Of a stretch of DNA of 64,000 bases, positions 44,757-54,200 are shown piece by piece (position 1 is the first letter of the stretch; the number at the start of each line of letters is the position of its first letter). The position numbers and the translations under genes were made by a program. The notes below the pieces were generated by a model that was given only the letters and a program-made list of their open reading frames with translations, was not told the origin of the DNA and ran no database searches. Source of the stretch: JADJXV01 sp964527785 (GTDB taxonomy: Bacteria; Bacteroidota; Ignavibacteria; Kapaibacteriales; UBA961); the NCBI GenBank assembly GCA_964527785.1, contig CAZGNO010000004.1, positions 26,964 to 90,963 on the forward strand, in the 5' to 3' direction.

Positions 44757-45404
44757 TTATTTAGCTGCAAGTTCACTTAACTTCATTGACTTAGCAATTG
44801 ATTTCGCCATGTCGTTATTTGGCTGGGTTGATGCTTTCACCGTAAGGATAAACCGACCGCCTACTGCTGTTGTTATTTCACTGTTTTTATTTTGCTTGTC
44901 ATAATGTTCCCAGCCGGCTACGTCCTTCATTCCCAAATCAAAGGAACGAGAGTATCCGTTTTGGTCTTCCATCGAGAAGTTTGTTCCCCATAGAGCAGTC
45001 ATTCCTGTGTAAAGGTCGCTTGATGCGTTATAATCAATAATAGTCACCTCGACAGATTCCTCTGCGCCTTCAGCACCGGATTTTGTATATCGGCGTGCAG
45101 CTGTCGAATACGACATTCCCGTCATATTCATTGTCGAGCCGCTTGGCTCTTGAGGGGTATAGCCCGATACAGACTCAGGAAGATATTTTTGTAAATCCTG
45201 ATATGGCATTGCAAGAGTATCCCCGCGTTTCCGACGCTCTTCACGACGAGCTTCGTTTACTTGGTTTGCCTTCTCGACATTTTCGCTTACCTTGCCTAAT
45301 TCTTTTACATTCTCTGCTGCCTGACGCATTTCATCCATTTTCCCGCCACAGCCAGACACTCCAATCAGGGTTGCTACCGATAAACACATTATCCAATATT
45401 TCAT
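44757..45404 (-). CDS. Lipoprotein of unknown function
   Basis: 215-residue lipoprotein: lipobox VSGC (Cys19) after a short hydrophobic signal. Residues about 22-65 are helical and highly charged (EARREERRKRGD), likely a coiled coil. The rest has mixed beta structure with a GWEHYDKQNKN segment. No named family is recognised. A bracket of MITE-like repeats lies downstream. The 266 bp upstream (45405-45670) hold the divergent promoters and nothing else visible. Confidence 0.65.
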   Translation of the reverse strand: MKYWIMCLSVATLIGVSGCGGKMDEMRQAAENVKELGKVSENVEKANQVNEARREERRKRGDTLAMPYQDLQKYLPESVSGYTPQEPSGSTMNMTGMSYSTAARRYTKSGAEGAEESVEVTIIDYNASSDLYTGMTALWGTNFSMEDQNGYSRSFDLGMKDVAGWEHYDKQNKNSEITTAVGGRFILTVKASTQPNNDMAKSIAKSMKLSELAAK

Positions 45405-45670
45405 CCGATTTACTCCTTAAAAAATGATAAAATCAAATAAACTGACAGGGCATCAAAATACTTTATCGAAACTAAGCTAATTTCATCACTTCTCCAACAT
45501 CAAAAATCAGAAAAATGACGAGTAACCGTCTTTTTATCTAAAATTATGAAAATAAGAAACTATAACAGGTTCTATACCACATTATTTTCTGCTTTTCTAC
45601 GATGCATAAAAGCAGTAATTTTGAAGAACAATTAACAAGTACATCGGTTCATCTCTAGCATACGTAAACC

Positions 45671-46177
45671 ATGAAAACCATTCTTAACAACCCAATTCTA
45701 GCCCTTGCGGTTCGTTTGCTGCTTGGAGGTATTTTCATTTTTGCAGCATTGGATAAAATTGCCGAACCGGATGCCTTTGCCAAATCTATCGGCAACTATC
45801 ATATTATTCCAAATGCTGCATTGAATCTTATGGCACTTACAATGCCGTGGATTGAGCTCCTCGCCGGAATATTTTTGGTAATCGGTGTTCGTATCCGCGC
45901 ATCATCGGCACTTATTTCGGGAATGCTGATAGTATTTATTATTGCAATTATCTCGGCAATTCTAAGGGGTTATAATATCAATTGCGGCTGTTTTGCACAA
46001 ACATCACAGGGTGCTGCCACGAAAGCATCACAAGTTGGATGGATGAAAGTTCTTGAAGATACTGCTATGCTAGCCGGTGCACTGTATCTCTATTTTTTTC
46101 CAAACAAGCAATATACATTCGATTCGCTTGCAGCTAATGACGAAGTTTCTTCTCAAAATGCAAGCATTGCACACTAA
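45671..46177 (+). CDS. DoxX/MauE family redox-associated membrane protein
   Basis: 168-residue protein with four transmembrane segments (LLLGGIFIFAALDKI, LELLAGIFLVIG-like, SGMLIVFIIAIISAI, and a last helix near 135-150). After the third helix comes YNINCGCF, the Cys pair seen in MauE-like proteins, which are thought to support disulfide chemistry in periplasmic proteins. The next gene begins 28 bp past its stop. Confidence 0.82.
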   Translation: MKTILNNPILALAVRLLLGGIFIFAALDKIAEPDAFAKSIGNYHIIPNAALNLMALTMPWIELLAGIFLVIGVRIRASSALISGMLIVFIIAIISAILRGYNINCGCFAQTSQGAATKASQVGWMKVLEDTAMLAGALYLYFFPNKQYTFDSLAANDEVSSQNASIAH

Positions 46178-46205
46178 ATTCTTATTTCTGAACTATACTT
46201 TGTCC

Positions 46206-48029
46206 ATGACCAAACTCCCTTTTAATGAACGTCTCGGAAAATCCCCGCTTGTAACTGACGGCTCTATTGCCATCGAACTCCAAAAACGCGGCTGCAATGA
46301 ACTCCCGACAGATCTTTATAATCTCAAAAATCCCGTTGTTCTCGAAAATATTTACCGCGAATTTCTCAACGCCGGGGCTGAACTCCTCAAAACAAATACC
46401 CAACACGCAAACCGCCTCGCGCTAGAAAAATTCGGACTCTCCGATAAAGTATATGAGATAAACCGAAAAGGAGTATGGATTGCTCGAACGGTATCCCTTC
46501 ACAAAGGATATGTAGCAGGAGTTGTAGGACCCACAGGGCGATTCTTCAAGCCAATAGGCACACTCACCGACAGTGAAGCAAAAGAGGTCTTTATCGAGCA
46601 AATAATCGCATTGCTCGATGGCGGGGCAGAAGTCTTGATGCTCAAGTCGTTTGTAGATATACATGAACTTGAAATTGCAATCGAAGCGGCTCAATTTGTT
46701 ACGAGCGACATTCCTATTATTGCGCTAAAGGCATTTCCAGAAGACGGAAGTGTACTCGCCACCTCGTTTCCAGCCGATATTGCCCGAGCCCTTGAAAGCC
46801 ATAACCTTGCGGCATTTGGTGCAAGCTCTACCGTCGGACCGAACAGGATGCTTGATATTATCAAATCCATAAACGGTACAAATGTTCCGCTCTGTTCACT
46901 TCCCGATATTGCAATCCCAACACTTGTGGACGGCAGAGCCAATTACAATGCCGAGCCGGATTACGTAGCAAGAGTAGCTCTCAAACTTGTTCAGGCAGGA
47001 GTATCAATTATCGGTGCTGATGGCGGAGCAAGCGTCGAACACATCAAAGAAATTGCCTCAATTGTCAAGAACGTAATAATCAGTGAAGCAAAAATTCCAC
47101 CCAAAGCGCCTAAGATTGTCCCTTCGTTCGAGAATCAACCTGATGAGCGCTCTGAATTTGAGCGGAACATCGGCTCTAAATTCATGGCAACGGTCGAGGT
47201 GGAAATACCGCGCGGATTGGATATGCAACCCGTTATAACGACAGCCCAATTCCTAAAAGATAATGGAATAGATGCTGTAAATGTTTTCGATGGTGCGCGG
47301 GCAAGAGTGAGGATTTCACCTATTGCAATTTCGCATCTGATTCAGTCGCAAGTGGGAATTGAATGTATCACTCATTTGGCTTGTCGCGACAGGAATATGG
47401 TTGGGCTTCAATCGGATTTAATCGGCGGCTATGCCCTCGGTTTGCGCAATATTCTCGCCATTACGGGAGACCCGACAAGTATCGGCGATTATCCGAATGC
47501 TACAAGTGTATATGACGTTGATTCGATTGGTCTGGTGCGAACCATTAACCGAATGAACAGCGGTAATGACTTGATGGGTAATACGTTAGGCAAGCCCACA
47601 CAATTCTCGATAAGCTGCGCTTGTAATCCTGGTACAGATGATTTGGAACGCGAAGTTCGCCGTCTTGAATTAAAAGCTGAAGAAGGTGCAAAAATTGTAT
47701 TCTCGCAACCGATTTTTGAACTAAAGACACTCGAAACCTTTCTTAATAAGACACAGCATCTCAAATTGCACTTTATGCTGGGTATTATTCCTCTGCGAAC
47801 TGCGCGTCATGCCGAGTTTCTTCATTATGAAGTGCCGGGTATGGTAGTCCCGGCATGGGTACGCGCCCGTATGAATGCTTCATCCGGAAATGTAGAAAAA
47901 TCAATGCACGAAGGTATGACAATTGCAGTAGAATTTCTGCGCGAAGCTAAACACTTGGTGAGCGGTGTCTATATCATGCCACCGGCAAAAAAATATCAAA
48001 TGGCTATCGAAATGCTTGGGTTACTATAA
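46206..48029 (+). CDS. Fused homocysteine methyltransferase-like / methylenetetrahydrofolate reductase
   Basis: 607-residue fusion. Residues about 1-290 have the homocysteine S-methyltransferase fold (VTDGSIAIELQKRG, LLKTNTQHANR), and 320-607 a MetF-type FAD-dependent reductase (HLACRDRN, AITGDPTSIGDYPNATSVYDVDS). MetF makes methyl-THF for methionine synthesis. In the first half the zinc ligands are gone: the usual NC site is S207-S208, and the usual GGCC site is G270-A-D-G273; the ET motif is K147-S148. Hence that half is probably not a Zn-dependent methyltransferase, while the reductase half looks competent. The ATG at 46206 begins the domain; longer forms overlap the DoxX gene. Confidence 0.88.
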   Translation: MTKLPFNERLGKSPLVTDGSIAIELQKRGCNELPTDLYNLKNPVVLENIYREFLNAGAELLKTNTQHANRLALEKFGLSDKVYEINRKGVWIARTVSLHKGYVAGVVGPTGRFFKPIGTLTDSEAKEVFIEQIIALLDGGAEVLMLKSFVDIHELEIAIEAAQFVTSDIPIIALKAFPEDGSVLATSFPADIARALESHNLAAFGASSTVGPNRMLDIIKSINGTNVPLCSLPDIAIPTLVDGRANYNAEPDYVARVALKLVQAGVSIIGADGGASVEHIKEIASIVKNVIISEAKIPPKAPKIVPSFENQPDERSEFERNIGSKFMATVEVEIPRGLDMQPVITTAQFLKDNGIDAVNVFDGARARVRISPIAISHLIQSQVGIECITHLACRDRNMVGLQSDLIGGYALGLRNILAITGDPTSIGDYPNATSVYDVDSIGLVRTINRMNSGNDLMGNTLGKPTQFSISCACNPGTDDLEREVRRLELKAEEGAKIVFSQPIFELKTLETFLNKTQHLKLHFMLGIIPLRTARHAEFLHYEVPGMVVPAWVRARMNASSGNVEKSMHEGMTIAVEFLREAKHLVSGVYIMPPAKKYQMAIEMLGLL

Positions 48030-48099
48030 GTAATGGTATGGTCATTGTACGATGACCAACACTCGGTTCTTTTTCTGTCGTTCTTTTTCTGCCGTTTCC

Positions 48100-49032
48100 A
48101 TGCTTAAATCCTTCAAAGCTGAACTTTTATTAGTATTTATCACCCTTATATGGGGTGCGACGTTTGTTATCATCAAGAACGCATTAGTAGATGTGCCTCC
48201 TTTCCTCTATTCGGGTTTGAGGTTCGCCTTGGCAAGCATTATTGCTCTTGCTCTGTGGTGGAAATATATTCGCGGTATTACAAAAACCGAGTTTTGGCAG
48301 GGAATACTTTTGGGTGTTTTTTTCAGCGTAGGATTTCTGCTACAAACGTGGGGATTGAATTACACCACTGTATCCAAGTCGGCGTTTATAACCGGTGCAA
48401 TGGTGATTTTTGCACCAATTACCTATTGGATTGTAGAACGCAGAGCAATCTCACTTTTCCAAAAAATCGGAGTTGTGGTTGTAATAACAGGATTATGGAT
48501 ATTTGCCAAACCTGATTTTGCAAATCTAAACATGGGTGATATTGCCACTCTTGCCTGTTCGGCTTGTTGGGGAATTTATATTACCTATACTGATGTTTTT
48601 ACAAGAAATTCCACTACCATTGGCATTTTATCGGTACGGCTTGCTATTGTACAGTTTGTTATGACCACTTTTGTAGCAATGGGTGCATATTTTTGCTTTG
48701 AAGGAAGTCCGTCACGTTTTGTGGGTGATGTTGCCCGTGCATTGCCATCTACGCCGTTCATTATTGCCGTTCTCTATACTGCAATACTCGGTTCAGTAGT
48801 GGCTACATATATTCAAACCCGCTTTCAACGTGAGACGACACCTGTCAAGACTGCACTTATTTTTTCGATAGAGCCGATTCTTGCATCGGCAATGGCAGTA
48901 GTGTTTCTTCATGAGTCATTTAGATTTTCTGAGGTATGTGGCGGGGCGTTGGTTATTGGAGGGGTTCTTGTAGCCGAAATAGGCGATGCAATATGGAAAA
49001 AAGGACCATCCTCACAGAATAACCATTTCTAA
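48100..49032 (+). CDS. EamA/DMT family transporter
   Basis: About 310-residue drug/metabolite transporter with ten transmembrane segments in two EamA repeats. Opening LLVFITLIWGATFVIIKNAL and mid SACWGIYITYTDVFTR, plus late ALIFSIEPILASAMAVVFL, are family-typical. Substrate unknown. The ATG at 48100 is preferred; one at 48052 would add 16 residues before the first helix. Confidence 0.87.
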   Translation: MLKSFKAELLLVFITLIWGATFVIIKNALVDVPPFLYSGLRFALASIIALALWWKYIRGITKTEFWQGILLGVFFSVGFLLQTWGLNYTTVSKSAFITGAMVIFAPITYWIVERRAISLFQKIGVVVVITGLWIFAKPDFANLNMGDIATLACSACWGIYITYTDVFTRNSTTIGILSVRLAIVQFVMTTFVAMGAYFCFEGSPSRFVGDVARALPSTPFIIAVLYTAILGSVVATYIQTRFQRETTPVKTALIFSIEPILASAMAVVFLHESFRFSEVCGGALVIGGVLVAEIGDAIWKKGPSSQNNHF

Positions 49033-49071
49033 ACAACCTCTACTAAACAATATCTATTCAACCCTATTCAT

Positions 49072-49962
49072 ATGAATACAAAAGGAATCATACTAGCCGG
49101 CGGAAGCGGTTCACGACTATACCCTACAACTGCAGTTTTCAGCAAACAGCTTCAACCAATCTACGACAAACCGCTCATCTATTACCCCCTTGCAACGCTT
49201 ATGCTTGCCGGAATCCGAGAAGTCTTGATAATTTCAACACCTCAAGACACCCCCCATTTCAAGCAACTGCTTGGTGATGGCTCGCAGTGGGGAATTCATT
49301 TGGAATACAAAGTTCAAACTGCTCCTAAGGGTATTGCAGAGGCGTTTATATATGGACAGGAATTTATCGGGAATGACCAAGTGTGTTTGATTCTCGGCGA
49401 TAATGTCTTCTATGGAAAGTTGGACTTCGTTCGTGAGGCAATTGATACCAATCAAGGAGGTACAATCTTTGGTTATCGTGTTCAGGATCCGGAACGGTAT
49501 GGTGTTGTTGAGTTTGGTGAAGGAGGCAGAGTTGCCGGTATTGAAGAAAAGCCCCTGAAGCCAAAATCCAATTATGCAATTCCGGGGCTGTATATTTTTA
49601 CAAGCGACGTTTGTGATATTGCAAAAGATGTGAAGCCGAGCTTACGTGGCGAAGTGGAGATTACCGAAATACATTTGGAATATTTACGCCAACATCGCCT
49701 GAGAGTACAATTGATGGGACGCGGCATTGCATGGCTTGATACGGGAACTCCCGAAAGTATGCTTGAAGCAAGTACATTTATTCATGCAATCGAGAAAAGG
49801 CAAGGAAGGAAAATTGCCTGTTTGGAAGAAATCGCTTTACAGATGAAGTTCGTTGACTATGAAACATTCCTCAAAACCGTTCATTCTCTCCCTAAATGTT
49901 CCTATCGCGACTATTGTGCAATGATTGCCGATGAAATGAAACATGGAATTGAAATGCAATGA
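49072..49962 (+). CDS. rmlA: Glucose-1-phosphate thymidylyltransferase
   Basis: Makes dTDP-glucose from dTTP and glucose-1-phosphate, the first step to dTDP-rhamnose and dTDP-aminosugars. 296 residues. The N-terminal GIILAGGSGSRLYPTT and FSKQLQPIYDKPLIYYPL are diagnostic, as is LGDNVFYG near 105-112. Other rml genes are not adjacent. The DegT-type aminotransferase at 37517 could use the product, but that is speculation. Confidence 0.95.
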   Translation: MNTKGIILAGGSGSRLYPTTAVFSKQLQPIYDKPLIYYPLATLMLAGIREVLIISTPQDTPHFKQLLGDGSQWGIHLEYKVQTAPKGIAEAFIYGQEFIGNDQVCLILGDNVFYGKLDFVREAIDTNQGGTIFGYRVQDPERYGVVEFGEGGRVAGIEEKPLKPKSNYAIPGLYIFTSDVCDIAKDVKPSLRGEVEITEIHLEYLRQHRLRVQLMGRGIAWLDTGTPESMLEASTFIHAIEKRQGRKIACLEEIALQMKFVDYETFLKTVHSLPKCSYRDYCAMIADEMKHGIEMQ

Positions 49963-50020
49963 TATTTCCTACAGAGTGAGTGAAACGCAATCCGTATGCA
50001 ATATCAAAAATATGCACCAG

Positions 50021-50692
50021 TCACCACAACAACACAACTTCGCCCTGAAAGTTAAACGTGGTGAAGCTCTTACTTGCAGAAGGGACAGTCGCTTGAACTG
50101 CCATTGTAAGTTTTGAATTTTTACCGTCATTTATTTTCTCTATCGTCGAGAACGAGACCAGTACCTTCCCAAAATATGTTTTTTGCGGTTCGATTGCTCC
50201 AAGTGTAATAATAAGAGACCCTGTGCCTACATTCGGAGCAAACAGAAGCGGATATGTCCCTTTAGTCGGCATTGTGTTCAGCCGAATGCGCATAGAGGTT
50301 ACAACTTCCTGGCGCGGACGTTGGCGAGTCGGATTCTTCGGATCGCTTTCCAGCGCAATATCCAACCAGAGCGTATCCGTAGATGCAGAGGTATCAATTA
50401 TTGCCGTGATAGAGCCGGGTAAATATAGCCATTCATCGTTATAAGAGTCAATTTTATTTGGATTTGTTGCATCTTGAATCAGCCCTACTTCATAAAATTT
50501 ATACGTAGCATTAACCACAAAAGGTTCAGCTTTTTTCACAGAATCTATTGTTGTTACTTTTCTAACCGTATCAATATCAATTGCAGAAGTACACCCTGCG
50601 CTTACTATCAGCACTAAACAGACAATAACAGTTATACCTGACTGTATGTATTTCTTAAGGGAATATTTCTTAAAAATGGAATGATATTCCAT
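50021..50692 (-). CDS. Lipoprotein encoded with sigma/anti-sigma genes
   Basis: 223-residue predicted lipoprotein: signal with lipobox SAGC (Cys34). The mature part is beta-rich, with segments YKFYEVGLIQD, DEWLYLPGSITAIID and a final TFNFQGEVVLLW. No family is recognised. It overlaps the anti-sigma gene by 23 bases and so belongs to the sigma-factor operon; a ligand-binding or envelope-stress role in that system is plausible but unproven. Confidence 0.6.
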   Translation of the reverse strand: MEYHSIFKKYSLKKYIQSGITVIVCLVLIVSAGCTSAIDIDTVRKVTTIDSVKKAEPFVVNATYKFYEVGLIQDATNPNKIDSYNDEWLYLPGSITAIIDTSASTDTLWLDIALESDPKNPTRQRPRQEVVTSMRIRLNTMPTKGTYPLLFAPNVGTGSLIITLGAIEPQKTYFGKVLVSFSTIEKINDGKNSKLTMAVQATVPSASKSFTTFNFQGEVVLLW

Positions 50693-51914
50693 AGCTTAAC
50701 CCATATTTCGAAGTAGTGTATGAAGTGTTTTGATATGAGTACCGCATCATATTTGCCTCTCCGCTGATCAAAAAGCTGAGGAATGTTTCAGGAAAATACT
50801 GAACCCCGACAAGCCCTCGTCCGAATGCTCCTACCTCAGTTCCACCTATCCCTGCTTGAAAAACCGGTTGGAATTTACCCCATTGAAAGGGTGTATACCT
50901 GAGGGTAATTGCAGCTGACGGCAAAGTAGGGTTTTGCTCATAAAGCAAAGTCCGTCCGGCTTTATCTTTACCGGTAAAACGCTGTAACGATTGTTCGGCT
51001 GCAACTTCAACCCCTGCCGAAAATTCTGAATTAATAGAATACAATGCAGTTACAGCCAAATTATTCAATATCGGTGTTGGGCTTATAAACGTTGGATTTA
51101 CAGATGAACGTGTATCAATCCTTCGAAGTTCAAATGTCCAGCGAGGGAAGTTGCTTGAAGGTGTCATATCTATCGGTGCCGGTAATTGATCTGCATCATA
51201 ATCAACATGTTTCCAGTCGGAATTTTTACTAGGTATGTTCTGCGACATCGCAAGTGTTCTATAATCTGTAGTCATAATCGGCTGTGCTGCTGCACTTGTT
51301 GTTTCAGCTAAACTTTCAGATTCACTCATAGGAATTTCCGTAGGAATTGCTGCAGTAGATGGTGCTTCCACAGGAACATTTATATAGACATATTTAATGA
51401 TTTCCTTCGGAGGCAAGGTAATTGTCCGTACTGTTTCAGTCGAATTATTTACTTCATTTGCCCCTGACATACCTGCGAGAGCATTTGTAGGAGCAGCAGG
51501 GGAGGGAATTGCTTTCTCTGCGAATTTTCTATTTGATTCTTCCACCGGATTATTCATTAGCAGAAACATAACAAGTGCTGTCACCGAAGACATGACAATT
51601 CCTGTCATTATTGCCTTGGATGCCCCGCCAACAAACTGTGAAGCTCGGCTTGCAATGTTAGCTTTAGCAGACGTTGCAATAGGTGTAGGCATTGGCGGAG
51701 CAGCAAATCCGAGTGTAGAAAAGAGCGCAAGCGTAGATTCAGCAGGAGGATTAAACGCTTTCGAATCGTTCTGCACAGCAGTTTTAATTGCCAGCAATTG
51801 CTTCAAATCAGCACGTAATTCATCATGAGACGCAAGTGCCGTAAATAATGATTGTTCTTGTGCGGTATCAGTAGTACCGTCCACAAAATCATATAATAGT
51901 TCGGAGTAGTCCAT
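50670..51914 (-). CDS. Anti-sigma factor with C-terminal outer-membrane barrel-like domain (dual-membrane type)
   Basis: 414-residue protein in three parts. Residues 1 to about 95 are a cytoplasmic anti-sigma domain (MDYSELLYDFVDGTTDTAQEQ start; no zinc motif). One transmembrane helix spans about 101-120 (AIMTGIVMSSVTALVMFLLM). A Pro/Ser/Thr-rich periplasmic linker follows to about 250. Residues about 255-414 look like a small beta-barrel: amphipathic strands such as FQPVFQAGIGGTEVGAF and a C-terminal YGLSYGISFHF ending in Phe, the BAM-recognised signature. It is encoded 102 bp after the ECF sigma gene. Dual membrane-spanning anti-sigma factors (Dma) have been described in Bacteroides. The barrel is inferred from pattern. 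Confidence 0.75.
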   Translation of the reverse strand: MDYSELLYDFVDGTTDTAQEQSLFTALASHDELRADLKQLLAIKTAVQNDSKAFNPPAESTLALFSTLGFAAPPMPTPIATSAKANIASRASQFVGGASKAIMTGIVMSSVTALVMFLLMNNPVEESNRKFAEKAIPSPAAPTNALAGMSGANEVNNSTETVRTITLPPKEIIKYVYINVPVEAPSTAAIPTEIPMSESESLAETTSAAAQPIMTTDYRTLAMSQNIPSKNSDWKHVDYDADQLPAPIDMTPSSNFPRWTFELRRIDTRSSVNPTFISPTPILNNLAVTALYSINSEFSAGVEVAAEQSLQRFTGKDKAGRTLLYEQNPTLPSAAITLRYTPFQWGKFQPVFQAGIGGTEVGAFGRGLVGVQYFPETFLSFLISGEANMMRYSYQNTSYTTSKYGLSYGISFHF

Positions 51915-52016
51915 AAGTTCAATTGTTTTGTTGCCGAAAGGAAATCTGTTATGGAATTTCCTGTTTGTAGTCTATATTGTTATTACTAAAAGTCGTTTTA
52001 TTTTAATGTTTACAGT

Positions 52017-52580
52017 CTATTCGCACAAATCTTTAAGATAGGGCTGCAATATCTCTTTTACCTTTTGTTTTGCCCTGAACGCCCTTGTTTTCGCATTGGT
52101 AACGGTTGTTCCCGTTACTTCGGCTATCTCTTCGTAGGATAAACCGTCGTACTCTCTGAGAATAAAAATCTCCCTGTATTCAAAACTTAACAGTTCGAGC
52201 GAGCGGGCAATTAAATCCAGCAACTCTTTCTGTTCGTAGTTCTGACTTGTATCTGTATAAAAATCAATATCATTGAGTACAAGTGCATCTTTTCTATCCC
52301 GTTTATAATTGAGGCATAAATTCCTCGCAATCGTAATCATAAAGCCCGGAACATTCGTAATCGCTCGACCGGCTATAGCAGTTTGATAAAACCTTATAAA
52401 GGTCTCCTGAAACATATCTTCAGCAAAAGCACTATCTTCGATTATCCGAAAACAATACGCGTGAATACGTGGCGAATAACGGTTGTAAAGTACCGTAAAC
52501 GCACGCTCTGCGTCTCGCCCTGATCGTGAGAGAAGGGTGATAAGTTCGTCGTCCGAATATGAAGTGTACAATTTTTCCAT
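52017..52580 (-). CDS. ECF RNA polymerase sigma factor
   Basis: 187-residue extracytoplasmic-function sigma-70 factor. Region 2 (FTVLYNRYSPRIHAYCFRI...AEDMFQETFIRFYQ, about 27-70) and region 4 (LSFEYREIFILREYDGLSYEEIAEVTGTTVTNAKTRAFRAKQ, about 132-173) are both clear. It should be held inactive by the anti-sigma factor encoded directly downstream, then direct an envelope-related regulon. The 770 bp upstream (52581-53351) hold an orphan hairpin and MITE copy B but no sound gene. Confidence 0.93.
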   Translation of the reverse strand: MEKLYTSYSDDELITLLSRSGRDAERAFTVLYNRYSPRIHAYCFRIIEDSAFAEDMFQETFIRFYQTAIAGRAITNVPGFMITIARNLCLNYKRDRKDALVLNDIDFYTDTSQNYEQKELLDLIARSLELLSFEYREIFILREYDGLSYEEIAEVTGTTVTNAKTRAFRAKQKVKEILQPYLKDLCE

Positions 52581-52840
52581 CTGACTTTGGATAGCCGAAG
52601 GTAGTATGATTTACTTTTCCTCAATTACAATAACACATAAACCGAGAAAAAGACGCAAACTTTATTCAAATATATCAATAATTTCGAGAGAAAGTTATTG
52701 AATTGTAGTCCTTTTTTACCTTTTTTGTCCGCATTCCATAACTTTTTTCTTGGTTATTTTACAAATTTGGTGACACTTTTACTGCTCATGTGTTATTGCT
52801 AGAAACATCCCGGATTTATCTTGCCTTTTCACCTGCCATG

Positions 52841-52875
52841 AAAACGTTCGAAAGAGTAATCTTTCGGACGTTTTT
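52841..52875 (+). terminator. Orphan terminator-like hairpin
   Basis: AAAACGTTCGAAAG and CTTTCGGACGTTTTT form a 14-bp stem with one mismatch and a T-run on the plus strand. There is no plus-strand gene upstream. It may end a small RNA. A 39-codon frame (52838-52957) also crosses it. Confidence 0.5.
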
Positions 52876-52978
52876 CATTTTATACTTTTATTTCAAAATA
52901 ATCTCTTATTTTTCGGAAAAATTTACTGGTAAGCAGAAGCGCAAAAGAGAAAAGTAGACTCGCTGCCGACAAATAGAT

Positions 52979-53258
52979 GATGTCCTTTACAGTTCAATAC
53001 AGCCACCGAGCCGGCTGTAAAATAATGCATTGACATTAAAAAAAGCAGTTGCCTTCTGTCATTCTGAAGAAGTCCTCTGGGCTGAAGAATCTCAGTTTGA
53101 TTAAATCATGAGAAATATGTATTTCTTTATCAGCTGAGCTTAACTTCTTCTTTTTCAGGGCATTTTTTAATTTCTCAAGAACCCTTTAAACCGAGATTCT
53201 TCAGTCTGAGAAGCCCTCTGAATGACAAGCAGATATAAGTGATTGATGTTCTTTACAG
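52979..53258. repeat. MITE-like repeat, copy B
   Basis: Inner arms CTGTCATTCTGAAGAAG...GAAGAATCTCAGTTTGA and AAACCGAGATTCTTC...CCCTCTGAATGAC are inverted. Outermost, GATGTCCTTTACAG (52979-52992) and GATGTTCTTTACAG (53245-53258) stand as near-identical 14-bp direct repeats. Its core matches copy A at 44391-44630 throughout. Confidence 0.75.
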
Positions 53259-53351
53259 TATCTCATGCAATTCATTCTGTTATACTATTTAACACTACAA
53301 CATATCTACATCATTCCATGAAATTCCGATAATACTTACAGGAACAATACT

Positions 53352-54200
53352 ATGAGTGAGAAATTTCTAATTATAATCGGTAGTGTAGTCGGAAGTTTTT
53401 TATTTTTTGCTTTTATGAGCGGATTAATCTCCCGCCATAAAGTTCGTACTGCCATACGACGTTTAAGACACCGTGAATATGGTAAAACAGGAAGTAAAAC
53501 ATTTCATGCCAATGCTATTTCCTCGCTTCCGTCTATTGTTCAAAAATATTTTGCGTCTTCACTTCGTGAGGGACAATCATATATTGATTTCGTTCAAATG
53601 AAGCAGGAAGCGGACTTTCGGACACAAATTGACGGAGATTGGTCGCAGTTATCCGCCGATGTATGGTATAGCGGAAACGAACCCGGAATGGTATGGAAAG
53701 CCCGTTTCGGTACGTCGCTTCTGCCCTACAAAACTGCATCTCTGGAATTTATCGGGGGCAAAGGTCACGGTTTGGTACGACTTTTGGGGATGATTACACT
53801 ACTCGAACCGCGTGGATTCGAGGCGGACATTACACTACTTTCACGGTATTTGATGGAAGCTGTCTGGTTTCCGACTGTATTACTCCCAAGCAGACATATT
53901 GAATGGTCCCCTGTGAGTGAATTTGTAGCCAAAGCCGACATACATTTTGCCGGTCTAAGGGCTTCTGCCTTATTTACATTCTCGCCCGACGGCTTGATTG
54001 AGAATATAGTAACCCACGATAAATTCCGTGATTTTAAGGGGTCGTTCGAAAAAGAGCAATTCACGCTACATTGTAGGAATTACAATCAATTTCAAAATAT
54101 TACAATTCCTTCTGAAGTTGAATTTGTATGGAATCTGCCGAATACCGACTTTTCGTATGGTAAGTTCCGTGTCGTTTCCGTTCGTTATGAATTTTCATGA
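53352..54200 (+). CDS. DUF6544-like protein with one N-terminal transmembrane helix
   Basis: 282-residue protein with an N-terminal hydrophobic anchor (about 5-24, LIIIGSVVGSFLFFAFMSG). The rest shows the pattern of the DUF6544/DUF6920 group: LPSIVQKYF, a run with VWYSGNEPGMVWKARF, LLSRYLMEAVWFPTVLLPS and an IEW motif. Function unknown. The lytic transglycosylase gene follows 43 bp later on the same strand. Confidence 0.75.
   Translation: MSEKFLIIIGSVVGSFLFFAFMSGLISRHKVRTAIRRLRHREYGKTGSKTFHANAISSLPSIVQKYFASSLREGQSYIDFVQMKQEADFRTQIDGDWSQLSADVWYSGNEPGMVWKARFGTSLLPYKTASLEFIGGKGHGLVRLLGMITLLEPRGFEADITLLSRYLMEAVWFPTVLLPSRHIEWSPVSEFVAKADIHFAGLRASALFTFSPDGLIENIVTHDKFRDFKGSFEKEQFTLHCRNYNQFQNITIPSEVEFVWNLPNTDFSYGKFRVVSVRYEFS

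Noticed and set aside
46077..46205. Upstream extension of the methyltransferase/MTHFR fusion
   Set aside because: It overlaps the DoxX gene and has no homologous sequence; the domain starts at 46206.
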